From: Balneola sp. MJW-20
GTDB lineage: Bacteria; Bacteroidota; Rhodothermia; Balneolales; Balneolaceae
NCBI RefSeq assembly: GCF_040811775.1
Contig: NZ_JBFNXW010000001.1
Coordinates: forward strand, 930,001 to 994,000
DNA length: 64,000 bases
Reading direction: 5' to 3'
The notes beneath the pieces are model-generated. The model searched no databases and was not told the DNA's origin. It saw only the letters and a list, made by a program, of their open reading frames with translations. Numbering within the stretch: position 1 is the stretch's first letter; each line of letters starts with the position of its first letter. This document shows, piece after piece, positions 46,746 to 56,500 of the stretch. The translations under genes were made by a program, and so were the position numbers.

Positions 46746-48629
46746 ATGGAGAAGAATAATGGGGTATTAAGGAAAACACTATATGCCATCTTATTTCTTA
46801 TTGTCATTCCATGCTGTTTGTGGCTCTGGGCCTGGGCAACAGAGGATGTGGTAACTCTATCACCTGTTCAGGCTGAATATGGCGGACCTATTCTCATCAT
46901 TTTAGGGTCTGTACTGATGTTATGGGCAATGGATGCACTATGGAGATACGGAAACGGCCTGCCCATGAACGCTTTCCCTCCCGAAAAGCTGGTTCATCTG
47001 GGACCTTACAAACTGGTTCAGCACCCGATCTACTGGGCATTCGGGATGATCGTTGTAGGAATATCTTTAAAAACCGGTTCATCAAGTGGTTTATGGCTGA
47101 TCAGCCCTGTAACGATCCTGGGAATGATTGCATTGATCCTCGGATACGAAAAGCTGGACCTGGACAGTCGATTTCCCGGGCGGAAAATGAATTCCGTTTT
47201 TTCTGTTCCTCATTCAGTAGATCTTACAGCAGCCTTTAAGGATCATTTTTCTTCAGTGGTAATGATCTCATTGCTATTACTGACGGGTAACTTTCTCTTG
47301 CTGCACCTGAATACGCCGGAAACCGGATATTCCGTCGCATACTTGGCAGAGCTCTTAACTGGTTATAGCATACTCCATTTATTGCCGCCGATATTTATAC
47401 TGATAACTGCCTTTGTGATCAAAAGACAAGATCAATTACGTTTATGGGTCATTAGTACTCTTATTGCCTTGGGCTTATTATTCTTTTTTGCCTTCTTATT
47501 TCCCAAAACTTGTATGACCTATTTTACTACCCAAAGTATACCGGACCTCTGGGAATACCTGACTACCCCACTTTTAGTAACCATTATCTGTACCTATAGT
47601 CTGTTTAGAAAAGCCGATCTGATGGGGCTTATTTCCGGCATCGCCGGTCTGCTCATAATCAGCATTCAGATACTCCTGAGTTCTGCCCTGATCTCCCATC
47701 TCATCATTTCTATCGTATTTGCAGCGATGGGTATCTTGCACCGACCGATCTGGAATAAACTTCGTGAATTATCAGAGATGATCGCCAACTCCTGGAGAGA
47801 ATGGAAAATTGGACCGGTAAGAGTGATCAATCATGGATTCTATGTTGGTCTGGGATCTTTTCTAGGGATTTTCATGGCCGGTTACATGGCGGGGGTAATA
47901 TATGCCTGGGCTTTGCTGGTATTTTCAATAACCGTGATCATTTTCTCAGCGCTTTGGGCTCAGATCATCGAAGGTTCCGAAAAATTAAAACGCCCCTTTG
48001 GGTATTACGGAGCGTTAGTGGGGATAGTCTTTGCGAGCTTAATAGTTCGGTTCATGGGTGCTGATGCGTGGGTCATTATCGCAGTTGTTTCGGTATTTAT
48101 GCCCTGGGTTCAGGCCACAGGCCGTCTCCGCTGTCTGGTCAATGGATGCTGCCATGGGATGAAGACTCATGATCCGGCTACAGGAATCCGGTACTTTCAT
48201 CATCGCTCCAGAGTTTGTGGGATATCGGATATGAAAGGAGAGCTATTGCATCCAACCCCGTTATATGCCATCATATGGTTATTCTTTTGCGGTTTTGTAC
48301 TTCTCTCATTATGGTTAAATAACAACACTCCGAGTTTAATTTTCGGAATATATCTAATCCTCACAGGTATTGGCAGATTTGCAGAAGAAGCCTACCGGGG
48401 CGAAGTTCAGACTAAGATCTTATACGGACTGAGGCTTTATCAGTGGACTGCTATTGCTTCTGTAATTGCAGGAATCATCATGACGGTGATTCCAACAGAC
48501 CCGATTCTCCTTGAACCACAATATGGATCTCAGGTACTATACTCGGCGCTTCTTGGAGGTTTCTTTACTTTCTTTGCCATGGGCGTGGATTTTCCATATT
48601 CAAGCAGAAGATTTTCAAGACTGGTATAA
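46746..48629 (+). CDS. ICMT-like methyltransferase fused to Lgt-like transferase
   Basis: 627 residues with about 14 membrane helices. N-terminal ~1-170: ICMT/PEMT-type membrane methyltransferase, LVHLGPYKLVQHPIYWAFGMIVVGISL with the H-P-x-Y SAM-binding core. Middle helices 170-400. C-terminal ~400-600: GRLRCLVNGCCHG, then HPTPLYAIIW and GIYLILTGIGRFAEEAYRGEVQT, which match the Lgt (prolipoprotein diacylglyceryl transferase) signature and its Lgt-like paralogues with GCCxG. The two activities in one chain suggest transfer plus methylation of a lipid group. Third gene of the cluster with prenyl synthase. Confidence 0.75.
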   Translation: MEKNNGVLRKTLYAILFLIVIPCCLWLWAWATEDVVTLSPVQAEYGGPILIILGSVLMLWAMDALWRYGNGLPMNAFPPEKLVHLGPYKLVQHPIYWAFGMIVVGISLKTGSSSGLWLISPVTILGMIALILGYEKLDLDSRFPGRKMNSVFSVPHSVDLTAAFKDHFSSVVMISLLLLTGNFLLLHLNTPETGYSVAYLAELLTGYSILHLLPPIFILITAFVIKRQDQLRLWVISTLIALGLLFFFAFLFPKTCMTYFTTQSIPDLWEYLTTPLLVTIICTYSLFRKADLMGLISGIAGLLIISIQILLSSALISHLIISIVFAAMGILHRPIWNKLRELSEMIANSWREWKIGPVRVINHGFYVGLGSFLGIFMAGYMAGVIYAWALLVFSITVIIFSALWAQIIEGSEKLKRPFGYYGALVGIVFASLIVRFMGADAWVIIAVVSVFMPWVQATGRLRCLVNGCCHGMKTHDPATGIRYFHHRSRVCGISDMKGELLHPTPLYAIIWLFFCGFVLLSLWLNNNTPSLIFGIYLILTGIGRFAEEAYRGEVQTKILYGLRLYQWTAIASVIAGIIMTVIPTDPILLEPQYGSQVLYSALLGGFFTFFAMGVDFPYSSRRFSRLV

Positions 48630-48713
48630 ATAGTGAATCCATATAAATGAAAACTTTGTACTCTCTTGTACGTCCAGTACTCTATACCATTAATTAACCA
48701 ACCAATTATTCAT

Positions 48714-49232
48714 ATGAAACCGATATCTCTTCTTATACTGACACTGCTTCTCATGCACCCTGCAGGACTATCCGCACAATATGAAAGTCCGGACCTTAAA
48801 ACTATAGACGGGGTTATTGAAGCCCTTTACGCTTCCATATCCGGTGACAAAGGAGTAGAACGGGACTGGGCCACTTTCCGGACTCTGTTCACTGAGGATG
48901 CTCGTCTGATCCCTACCGGACCTGGTCAGGAAGGAGGTTTTTCATACCGGGCTCTAAGTCCGGAGGAATATATTGAGATGGCAGGCCCCGCATTGATGGT
49001 CAATGGCTTTTTTGAACAAGAGATCCACCGAGAGACACATCGATATGATCCTATTGCCCAGGTTTTCAGCACTTATACTTCAAGAAATACCAAAGACGGT
49101 CCCCTGATCGCAAGAGGTATTAACAGTATTCAGTTACTCTGGACCGGGGAGCAGTGGAAGATCATGACGGTATTCTGGTCGGCAGAAAGTAATGACCGGC
49201 CGATTCCGCAGTCATTTGATGCGGCAAATTAA
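48714..49232 (+). CDS. Secreted NTF2-like protein
   Basis: 172 residues from ATG 48714 (the in-frame ATG at 48666 is not credible). Signal peptide MKPISLLILTLLLMHPAGLSAQ. NTF2 fold: VIEALYASISGDKGVERDWATFRTLFTEDARLI...SPEEYIEMAGP...GINSIQLLWTGEQWKIMTVFW. Third secreted NTF2-like protein of this window. Function unknown. Confidence 0.78.
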   Translation: MKPISLLILTLLLMHPAGLSAQYESPDLKTIDGVIEALYASISGDKGVERDWATFRTLFTEDARLIPTGPGQEGGFSYRALSPEEYIEMAGPALMVNGFFEQEIHRETHRYDPIAQVFSTYTSRNTKDGPLIARGINSIQLLWTGEQWKIMTVFWSAESNDRPIPQSFDAAN

Positions 49233-49244
49233 ATTAGTCTTTAA

Positions 49245-49568
49245 TCAGTCGGATTTTCCTGTTCTTACAAACACTTTCTTCAATCTGGAAAGTGATTTCT
49301 TTTCGAATTCCCAGACAAATTCAAACTGGCCGAACAACAGACCATAGAACAGGAAAAGGATCTGGTAGGATGGGAAAACGACTACGATCCAGGTTATAGC
49401 TTTTAGCCAGAAAGAGGTTTCATCGGTATAACCCAGGAATTCAAATGCAAATTTACGAACAGCAAGAGCTGACATACCTGTAACTGCAAATATGATGAGG
49501 ATCAAAAGGACCTTCCAGAAAGAATCCACTCCCCATCGTTCTTTAAGTTTATGGAATAATTTGTTCAT
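49245..49568 (-). CDS. DUF6787-like membrane protein
   Basis: 107 residues: charged ends and two membrane helices (FWKVLLILIIFAVTGMSALAVRKFAFEF, ITWIVVVFPSYQILFLFYGLLFGQFEF with G-Q-F-x-F). Matches a small Bacteroidota membrane family of unknown role. Convergent with the NTF2-like gene. Confidence 0.75.
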   Translation of the reverse strand: MNKLFHKLKERWGVDSFWKVLLILIIFAVTGMSALAVRKFAFEFLGYTDETSFWLKAITWIVVVFPSYQILFLFYGLLFGQFEFVWEFEKKSLSRLKKVFVRTGKSD

Positions 49569-49750
49569 AATGGTGCTTCAAATATAGCGGTAAATAAGTC
49601 AGTATTAAAGCCTACTGAATTTTATATCCATAGCATATCTCCTCATTCACCAATAATTCATACGAGTAGTGTATTATTGAAGATCATGGAGGATCCCATT
49701 TCATATCAGGGACCTGCCGGCCATGTCTGTTCCACTAAACCGGAGGATCT

Positions 49751-50716
49751 ATGAGTCTAATTAAAATTCTGCTATTCACTTTATTATTTTTAACCGGGAT
49801 AAGTTTTAGTTGGAACACACCGCTCCCGGGTCTGAAAACTGATGCAGACAGATCCATAAGAACTGACACTGTAGATGTTAAAGGGAAAGTACTACTGGAG
49901 AAGAACTGTTATGCCTGTCACTCTCCTGCAATGACTGCTCAGCAGAGAATTGCACCACCCATACAAATGGTAAGACAACATTATCTCACTGATCATGATG
50001 ACAAAGATGATTTCGTTACCGCGGTGATCAATTGGGTTGGAAAACCAAACGAAGCTGCCAGTAAAATGCCGCATGCAGTCACTCGTTTTGGGATCATGCC
50101 CAAAATGGTATTTCCGGAAGAAGAGGTAAAAGCCATTGCAGAGTACCTCTTTGAGGCTGATCTAAACATGAGTGGTCACGGAATGAATGGCAGAATGGGT
50201 CAGAATCAGGGAAACAGACCCGAAGCTTTTGTTTACCCACAGATCCTTCAGGAGGGCCAGGAATTCGTAAACAAAGCACAGTCAGCGCTGGCTGGAGAAT
50301 TGATCAAAGCAATAAAGGAGTCAGGGACTTCCGGTGCCATTTCATTTTGTAATACGAATGCAACACAACTGACCGACAGTATTGCTGCTGAACTCAATGT
50401 ATTTATTAAAAGAGTAACCGACCGTACTCGTAATGAGTTAAATCAGGCTGAGCCGGTAGAAATGGCCTATATCATTCAATCCAAGAATAACATAAGAGAG
50501 GGAAGAACTATAAATCCGGTTGTATTTATCAACGGTGATAAATGGAGAGGATACTATCCCATTATCACTAATGAACTTTGCTTACAATGTCACGGATCGG
50601 AGGATAATGACATTGATCCCGTCACCCTGAAAGAGATCAAAAAAAACTACCCGAATGATAAGGCTACCGGGTACAAGATATCAGAATTACGTGGATTATG
50701 GGTCATAGACTTTTGA
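49751..50716 (+). CDS. Cytochrome c fused to DUF3365 haem domain
   Basis: 321 residues behind ACCGGAGG. Signal/anchor helix 1-20. N-terminal cytochrome c domain with C53-Y-A-C56-H57 and an M ligand candidate in GIMPKMVFP. C-terminal ~165-321 is a DUF3365 (Tll0287-like) domain with C277-L-Q-C280-H281 and the AISFCNTNA, PVVFINGDKWRGYYPI motifs. Periplasmic electron carrier or redox sensor. Confidence 0.85.
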   Translation: MSLIKILLFTLLFLTGISFSWNTPLPGLKTDADRSIRTDTVDVKGKVLLEKNCYACHSPAMTAQQRIAPPIQMVRQHYLTDHDDKDDFVTAVINWVGKPNEAASKMPHAVTRFGIMPKMVFPEEEVKAIAEYLFEADLNMSGHGMNGRMGQNQGNRPEAFVYPQILQEGQEFVNKAQSALAGELIKAIKESGTSGAISFCNTNATQLTDSIAAELNVFIKRVTDRTRNELNQAEPVEMAYIIQSKNNIREGRTINPVVFINGDKWRGYYPIITNELCLQCHGSEDNDIDPVTLKEIKKNYPNDKATGYKISELRGLWVIDF

Positions 50717-50795
50717 TACAATTACACATAGGATCAATATTAAATTTTAGCCATAAATAACTAATCTATAGGTAATTGCTTTAAATAATTCTATT

Positions 50796-51197
50796 ATGAA
50801 TTTATATCAATTCACTCCTCAAATAGTACGCAACCTTTTAATGAAGAAGACTAAGAAAGTTGTGCATGAGGGTGCATTCGAAACAATCAAGACTATTATT
50901 AGTTCGCTGAGTCTATCAGAACCATCTGACCAATACAGCCAATCTAAACTTTTCATTGTTTGTCAAAGTGCCGCCCAAAATATTCAGATCGCTTATATGC
51001 AGTATGATGCCGGACTGTGTTCATTGGAGTATATCCGGAAAGAACTGATCCTGGAATCGGACCGTATTAGCTTAATACAGGAAAAACACCTTGAAACTGA
51101 GAAAGAGCTGATCACCTATCACTCCGTTTTAATGGAAAAGCTATCACTCCTTTTGCAATTGGTAAATGACCTGACCCAGCAAAAAGCCGGTTCGTAA
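50796..51197 (+). CDS. Hypothetical helical protein, 133 aa
   Basis: All-helical, soluble; ATG 50796. Two long helices (LFIVCQSAAQNIQIAYMQYDAG, KELILESDRISLIQEKHLETEKELITYHSVLMEKLSLLLQLV) and no motif I recognise. Stands alone between the cytochrome and a gene remnant. Confidence 0.5.
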   Translation: MNLYQFTPQIVRNLLMKKTKKVVHEGAFETIKTIISSLSLSEPSDQYSQSKLFIVCQSAAQNIQIAYMQYDAGLCSLEYIRKELILESDRISLIQEKHLETEKELITYHSVLMEKLSLLLQLVNDLTQQKAGS

Positions 51198-51212
51198 TAC
51201 TCGAACAGGATT

Positions 51213-51449
51213 TTAGTATAAATTCAGGTGATAATCGTTTAGTACGATTTCCCATTCTCTGGTTTCTAATACATTCAGAATACCATCAGTGATGATCTCC
51301 TCAAGCTCTCCGTTTACATTTTTATTCATAGCAATTGCATAGTGCTGGAGATTGAACCCTAAAGGAAGGATCTCAAGAGCTTTATATGTGTATCCTGAGC
51401 ATGCGAAGTGTGCAAAATCGTCAGAGTGGTTAAGAATTAAATTAAGATT
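51213..51449 (-). pseudogene. C-terminal remnant of a family 3 solute-binding protein
   Basis: A 78-residue open stretch on the minus strand with no start codon at its upstream end (stop at 51450-51452). It reads like the last quarter of an SBP_bac_3/ionotropic-receptor-like domain: LNLILNHSDDFAHFA, LPLGFNLQHYAIAMNKN, GELEEIITDGILNVLETREWEIVLNDY, i.e. the final helix of such domains. The rest of the gene is missing, so it is a decayed fragment. Confidence 0.6.
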
Positions 51450-51581
51450 TTATGCAGCGTCTTCTATCCAATTAACTGTTTAAAATTAATGAAATAATAG
51501 CGTGTTCAAATTACCGGCTCCATTAAAAATTGGATTCCGATTTTGAGAGCTATGTTGACTGTTAAGTCAGAAAGAATTAAT

Positions 51582-51605
51582 ATTAATCGTAATTTTACGA
51601 TTAAT
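51582..51605. promoter_or_regulatory. Palindromic ArsR operator
   Basis: ATTAATCGTAA-TT-TTACGATTAAT, perfect 11-base arms, ending 3 bases before the arsR start. AATCG/CGATT palindromes of this size are typical ArsR/SmtB sites; autoregulation with release on As(III) is expected. Confidence 0.85.
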
Positions 51606-51608
51606 TAT

Positions 51609-51941
51609 ATGGACAAGAAACAAACATCATCTTTTGTAGTTAGTGAAATGAGAACAGCCGAAATTCTGAAGGCACTTTCTCATCCCGCCCGAATATCGAT
51701 CATGAAGTTGTTAGCGGATAAGCAAACCTGTATCTGTGGTGATATTACTGATCAGCTTCCTCTGGCCCAGTCCACGGTTTCACAGCATCTTAAGGCATTA
51801 AAGAAAGCCGGCTTGATAAAGGGTGAGATCGACGGAGTTAAGACTTGCTACTGTATTGAACCGGACGGGATCTCAGAATTAGAATCTCTGGTCCTGTCTT
51901 TGATCGACCAACTGAAAGCCAAACCATCCAATTGCTGCTGA
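51609..51941 (+). CDS. arsR: ArsR-family arsenite-responsive repressor
   Basis: 110 residues from ATG 51609. Winged helix: ALSHPARISIMKLL, recognition helix LAQSTVSQHLKALKKAGLIKG. C41-I-C43 on the DNA-binding helix is the ELCVC-type As(III) site; further Cys in TCYC and at the very end (NCC). Represses the arsR-arsM-arsC unit; start of arsM is 1 base after its stop. Confidence 0.93.
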   Translation: MDKKQTSSFVVSEMRTAEILKALSHPARISIMKLLADKQTCICGDITDQLPLAQSTVSQHLKALKKAGLIKGEIDGVKTCYCIEPDGISELESLVLSLIDQLKAKPSNCC

Positions 51942-51942
51942 A

Positions 51943-52827
51943 ATGAATAGATCCACGCCATCACCCGAAGAATTAAAAGAAACCGTTCGAAGAAAATATG
52001 AACTAATCAGTGAACAGGGTGCTGATTATAATGCCAGAACCTGTTGCGGGGCTTCCGGTGAGTCTTCCAAAGTTTATAATATTATGACTGATGATTACTC
52101 AGATCTCCGTGGGTATCATGCCGAAGCGGATCTGGGACTGGGCTGCGGACTGCCAACTCAATTTGCACAGATCCGTAAAGGAGATACCGTTATTGATCTT
52201 GGATCAGGGGCTGGAAATGACTGTTTTGTTGCAAGGCATGAGACCGGTCCGGAAGGTAAAGTGATCGGAATAGATTTCACGGTATCAATGATCAACAAAG
52301 CAAGGAGCAATGCGGAAAAGCTGGGCTATAATAATGTTGAGTTTCGTTTTGGCGATCTGGAGGCTATGCCCGTTAATGATGATACCGCAGATGTGGTGGT
52401 CAGTAATTGTGTACTGAATCTTGTTCCTGATAAAGATCGGGTCTTTCAGGAAATATATAGGGTACTGAAGCCCGGCGGTCATTTTAGCATATCAGACATA
52501 GTGATCGAAGGAGAGCTTCCAGAAGCCCTGAAACATGATGCAGAAATGTATGCAGGATGTGTATCCGGGGCCATCCAAAAAGAGGACTATCTTAACCTGA
52601 TCCGTAAACAGGGATTTACTGATCTCAGCATTCAGAAGGAAAAACCGATTTTTCTGCCGGAAGATATTCTTGTTCAATATCTGAATAAGGAAGAGATCGA
52701 GGATTTCCATGCAGGGGAAACCGGGATATTCAGCATTACAGTATACGCGCAAAAAGCTGGAAAAAGGACCAAAAAGCGGAACTTAATGAAGAAAAAAAAC
52801 TGTGAACCAGGTAGCGGTTGTTGCTGA
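51943..52827 (+). CDS. arsM: Arsenite S-adenosylmethionine methyltransferase
   Basis: 294 residues. SAM motif VIDLGSGAGND (83-93). Arsenic-binding cysteines C68 (LGCG), C156 (SNCVLN) and C206 (YAGCVSG) match the three conserved ArsM cysteines; CC at 34-35 is an extra thiol pair. Cys-rich tail GSGCC. Methylates As(III) to MMA/DMA/TMA for detoxification. Confidence 0.93.
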   Translation: MNRSTPSPEELKETVRRKYELISEQGADYNARTCCGASGESSKVYNIMTDDYSDLRGYHAEADLGLGCGLPTQFAQIRKGDTVIDLGSGAGNDCFVARHETGPEGKVIGIDFTVSMINKARSNAEKLGYNNVEFRFGDLEAMPVNDDTADVVVSNCVLNLVPDKDRVFQEIYRVLKPGGHFSISDIVIEGELPEALKHDAEMYAGCVSGAIQKEDYLNLIRKQGFTDLSIQKEKPIFLPEDILVQYLNKEEIEDFHAGETGIFSITVYAQKAGKRTKKRNLMKKKNCEPGSGCC

Positions 52828-52828
52828 T

Positions 52829-53452
52829 ATGTATACTGAAATTGAAAATTACCTGATCGCCCGGGAAACTGAATTCGCACTGATCGACAATAAAAGAAAG
52901 TCATCTTTAAAGAACTTGTCGGAACATATCAAAATTGACCGGATCAGTGGCCGCATACCGAAGCTTAATTTCATCTGTACTCATAACAGCAGGAGAAGTC
53001 ACCTGGCCTCAGTCTGGGCGGCGGCAGCAAATAATTACTTGGGTTCAGAACCATTAGAGACATATTCCGGAGGCACGGAAGTAACAGCCTTCAGTCACCG
53101 TGCTGTGGAGGCATTAAGCCGTGCAGGTTTTCAAATCAGTAAAAAAGGAGAACATAATCCAAAATATGAGCTCCGGTACGGCGATGACACAGCACCCTTA
53201 ATCTGCTATTCGAAAACCTTTAATGATCCGGCTAATCCACAGTCCGGGTTCGCTGCGGTAATGACCTGTTCCGAAGCTGATGAAAGGTGCCCTGCGGTAT
53301 CCGGAGCCGACTTCAGGATCGCCCTTCCCTATCGCGACCCTAAAGAATCTGATGGAACAGCCGCTGAATCGAAAATATACGACGATCGATGCAAGCAGAT
53401 AGCCAGGGAAATGCTTTTCGTAATGAAACATGCCCGGAAGGAAAAAGAATAA
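52829..53452 (+). CDS. arsC: Arsenate reductase, LMW-phosphatase type
   Basis: 207 residues from ATG 52829 (GTG 52802 would overlap arsM). Phosphatase loop C50-THNSR-R56-S near the N-terminal part, preceded by ~45 residues. Downstream Cys: TCSEADERCP. Reduces As(V) to As(III) with thioredoxin, feeding ArsM. Possibly also protein-tyrosine-phosphatase-like. End of the ars operon; no efflux pump follows. Confidence 0.8.
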   Translation: MYTEIENYLIARETEFALIDNKRKSSLKNLSEHIKIDRISGRIPKLNFICTHNSRRSHLASVWAAAANNYLGSEPLETYSGGTEVTAFSHRAVEALSRAGFQISKKGEHNPKYELRYGDDTAPLICYSKTFNDPANPQSGFAAVMTCSEADERCPAVSGADFRIALPYRDPKESDGTAAESKIYDDRCKQIAREMLFVMKHARKEKE

Positions 53453-53522
53453 ATGATGGACTATATTTTGAGCAGATACTACCCAAAACAACTTATCTCA
53501 TCTCAAAACTCACGACTCAAGA

Positions 53523-56500
53523 CTATTTTAAAAGCGTCATTTTCTTCGTAAGCCTGATATCTCCGGTCTGAAGCACATAGAAATAAACACCTGATGAGAA
53601 AGCATCGGCGCGAAAGTTAACAGTATGACTCCCGGCGGTCTTCCGATCATTCACGAGCAAGGCAACACGCTGTCCCAGCATATTAAATACACTCAGGCGT
53701 ACTTCTGCAGATTCAGGCAGACTGTAAGTGATCTGAGTAGTTGGGTTAAAGGGATTCGGGTAATTTTGAGTCAGTGATACTTTTGAAGGAAGGTCATCCT
53801 CACCTTCATTACTGACTGTAACCGATTTTTTTACCTGAATATAATTCAAACTAAAGAGCCAGCCTTCTTTGTCTGTATCGGAATCAAAATCCATTCTCAG
53901 GATCTGTACTCCGGGTTGCAGTTCTACATTTTCAATGGTGATCGGTTTCCAGTTCTGCCAGCCTCCTGTGTGCAATACATCCCGTCTCCCGCTCACATCC
54001 ACATTATTAATACTGAGTCTGAAGTTTCCAAATCCGGGCACTGTTGCCACATACGGACTGATATCATAATTACCGGCTTCAGGTACTTCAATGGTGTATT
54101 CGAGCCATTCACCGGCAGTTATCCAGTAAACGTCAAATCCCTGATCGTTTGAAGGCTCCAGATCAACCCCCTCATCAGGGCGGAATGCAAGACCTATATT
54201 TGCGGCCTCTTTATCATGGTAGGCCACGCCTTCACCTCCTTTGTCATAATGTTCTGCTTCGATACGACCTGGTATCATTTTAGGTGCCCCATTGAATGGA
54301 GTGCCATTTCCAAGAACACTGATCTCGATGCTGTCGGTGGCGGAAATTTGCAATTCATTGGTTACCCTGAGGTATATGGTAAAATTGCCTGTTTCGGTAA
54401 ATACAACACTGGTATCCGGATTTGAACTACTTCCGAATTCATCAAATGTCCATTCGTATTGCAGTGAACCTCCATTTCTATCAAAACTTTTGCTTCCTTC
54501 GAGAGCTATCGTCAGGGGAGCTTTACCCATAGTCTTATCTGCGATGATCTGAGCTACCGGTGCTTCCGGGTCTGTGAAAATTTCAGTGGCAGTAGCCATT
54601 GACCGGGCCGGCACTTCTAATGTCTGTCCGTTGGTAAAGGTAACGGTCTTTGGTACAGATTCAGGATTATATGCAACATATGTTCTCTCCTCTGCATCGT
54701 TTTTAAATACCGAGTACATGGGTGTATCCGCATGCACTGTTGTGTCTACCCTCCCCATTTTTTTAAGATTATACAGCCAGTGTAATGTGTGTGCTTTCGA
54801 TTCTCCGTCGAAGCGTTCGTAATTCGGATCTCCCAGAAAATAGCCTATGGCACGGTCAGGATCTGCCAGTGCCAGGTATTGCCACATGACGTCTTTCCAT
54901 ATTACCGGCTGACCGGATCTTTCACTTACAACCTCATTGTAATTCGCTATTACATGATCCGGATGGCGGCCCAGATAAAGCGAACCGCTGGTGATTGGGA
55001 GAAGGTTAATACCATGAACAAACTCCGGATCCGCCCCAAACCAGGTAGAGTGCACTCCTTTTCCACCCCATACCATTGCAATAGCAACATGAGGGTAATC
55101 TTCAGGAAATACCTGCTCATCTACATCGAACCAGTATTGTTCTATCGCCGTAGTTTCATTCGCATGGAGGAAAATACCCAGATCCCGGATCTCCTTCTGA
55201 CCGGAGGCTGCTCCCCAGAGCAATACGGATGTTGCAAAATTCATGGATTCTGAGCTGGATTCCTGGTTATTTCCGTCTCCGAAGTCACCGTGGCCTGCGG
55301 CCCATGAATGGCCTGCGTAGGCATCGTGAGATCTTAAAAAGGGAAAGCGTTGGTCCGATCGGTCCCAGTTATTGGCATCTTTGATCAAAAGATTGACCAT
55401 TCCTCCCCAGTTTTCCTGGGATGCCCAGGCAGAATCATACTGAGCGACTGTAGCGGCTCCATAGATGGCATATCCTGCATGAAAATGATGATCATTGATC
55501 TGGTCATCAGCTCCATATCCGCTCGGGTAGCCCGTGAGCACATCCCACTGATCGTTATAAGAGTATTCCTGTGCCCCCCCGGCCGTAAGCCAGTCTTCGA
55601 GGCGGTTTTTCAGCTGTGATAAAAAATAATCTCTGGCCTCAAAGGCTTCCATCTGCTCCGCAATTTGTATCAGATGAGCAAAACGACCCATTGCCTTTCC
55701 ATTCTCATATGAAGGTCCAGAGCCTAATGTCTCGTTTGTTACATTCTCAACGAGTTCTGTTAACTGCTGACGATTGTAATCTCCCATATCGGGCAGCGTG
55801 GGGACCACACCGGAGAATTTAAGAGATGTACTGAATTCGCTTCCCCCATATAATCTCATAGTACCGGCTTTGGAATTGTACGAGTAACCGGTCATCGGTT
55901 GGTCAGCGTAAAGCCACTGGTGACGATAAAGAGAAGTCATAGCTTCACTGCTGTTATTATTTCCGGCTTCCTGCAGGTCGGTTTCCAGGGTATAAGTAGT
56001 GGTAAGATCAGCCGTACTTTCATCATAGTTCCAGCTGACCACCGAATTCGTCACAAATGCGTAAGCATGAGTTCTGAACAGTTGAAGCGTTGAGACCTGA
56101 TTATCCGGTAAAAGAGCTACCGAAAAGTAATTGCTTCCATTCAGGGTTGAACGCAGTGAACCAGTTCCCGTCCATACTGATCCTGAAGGTGCAAAAATCC
56201 CATAATGCCTCCCTTCTACCGTTAATCCAAGTACTCCGTCCTGATCATACCAGATGGCTGGACTGGAAGTGGTACTGATAAGAGCATCACCACCTTCTGC
56301 AAAGAAATATGCAAATGGCAATCCATGGCCAAAGGTTGCTTGAAGATTCCTTTGCCCGTCATTCCACACTGCGGTTACCGTCCAGTCACCGTAGGAAGAC
56401 GGTAGTGTTTGAGAGGCATTTAAACCTACAACACCAACGGTCAGTTGCTGCTGAAACGGAAAAAGATAATCATTGGCTGCAAAAACATGCTGCGGAGTAT

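Noticed and set aside
54789..55253. 154-codon plus-strand frame
   Set aside because: Antisense shadow of the GH81 gene.
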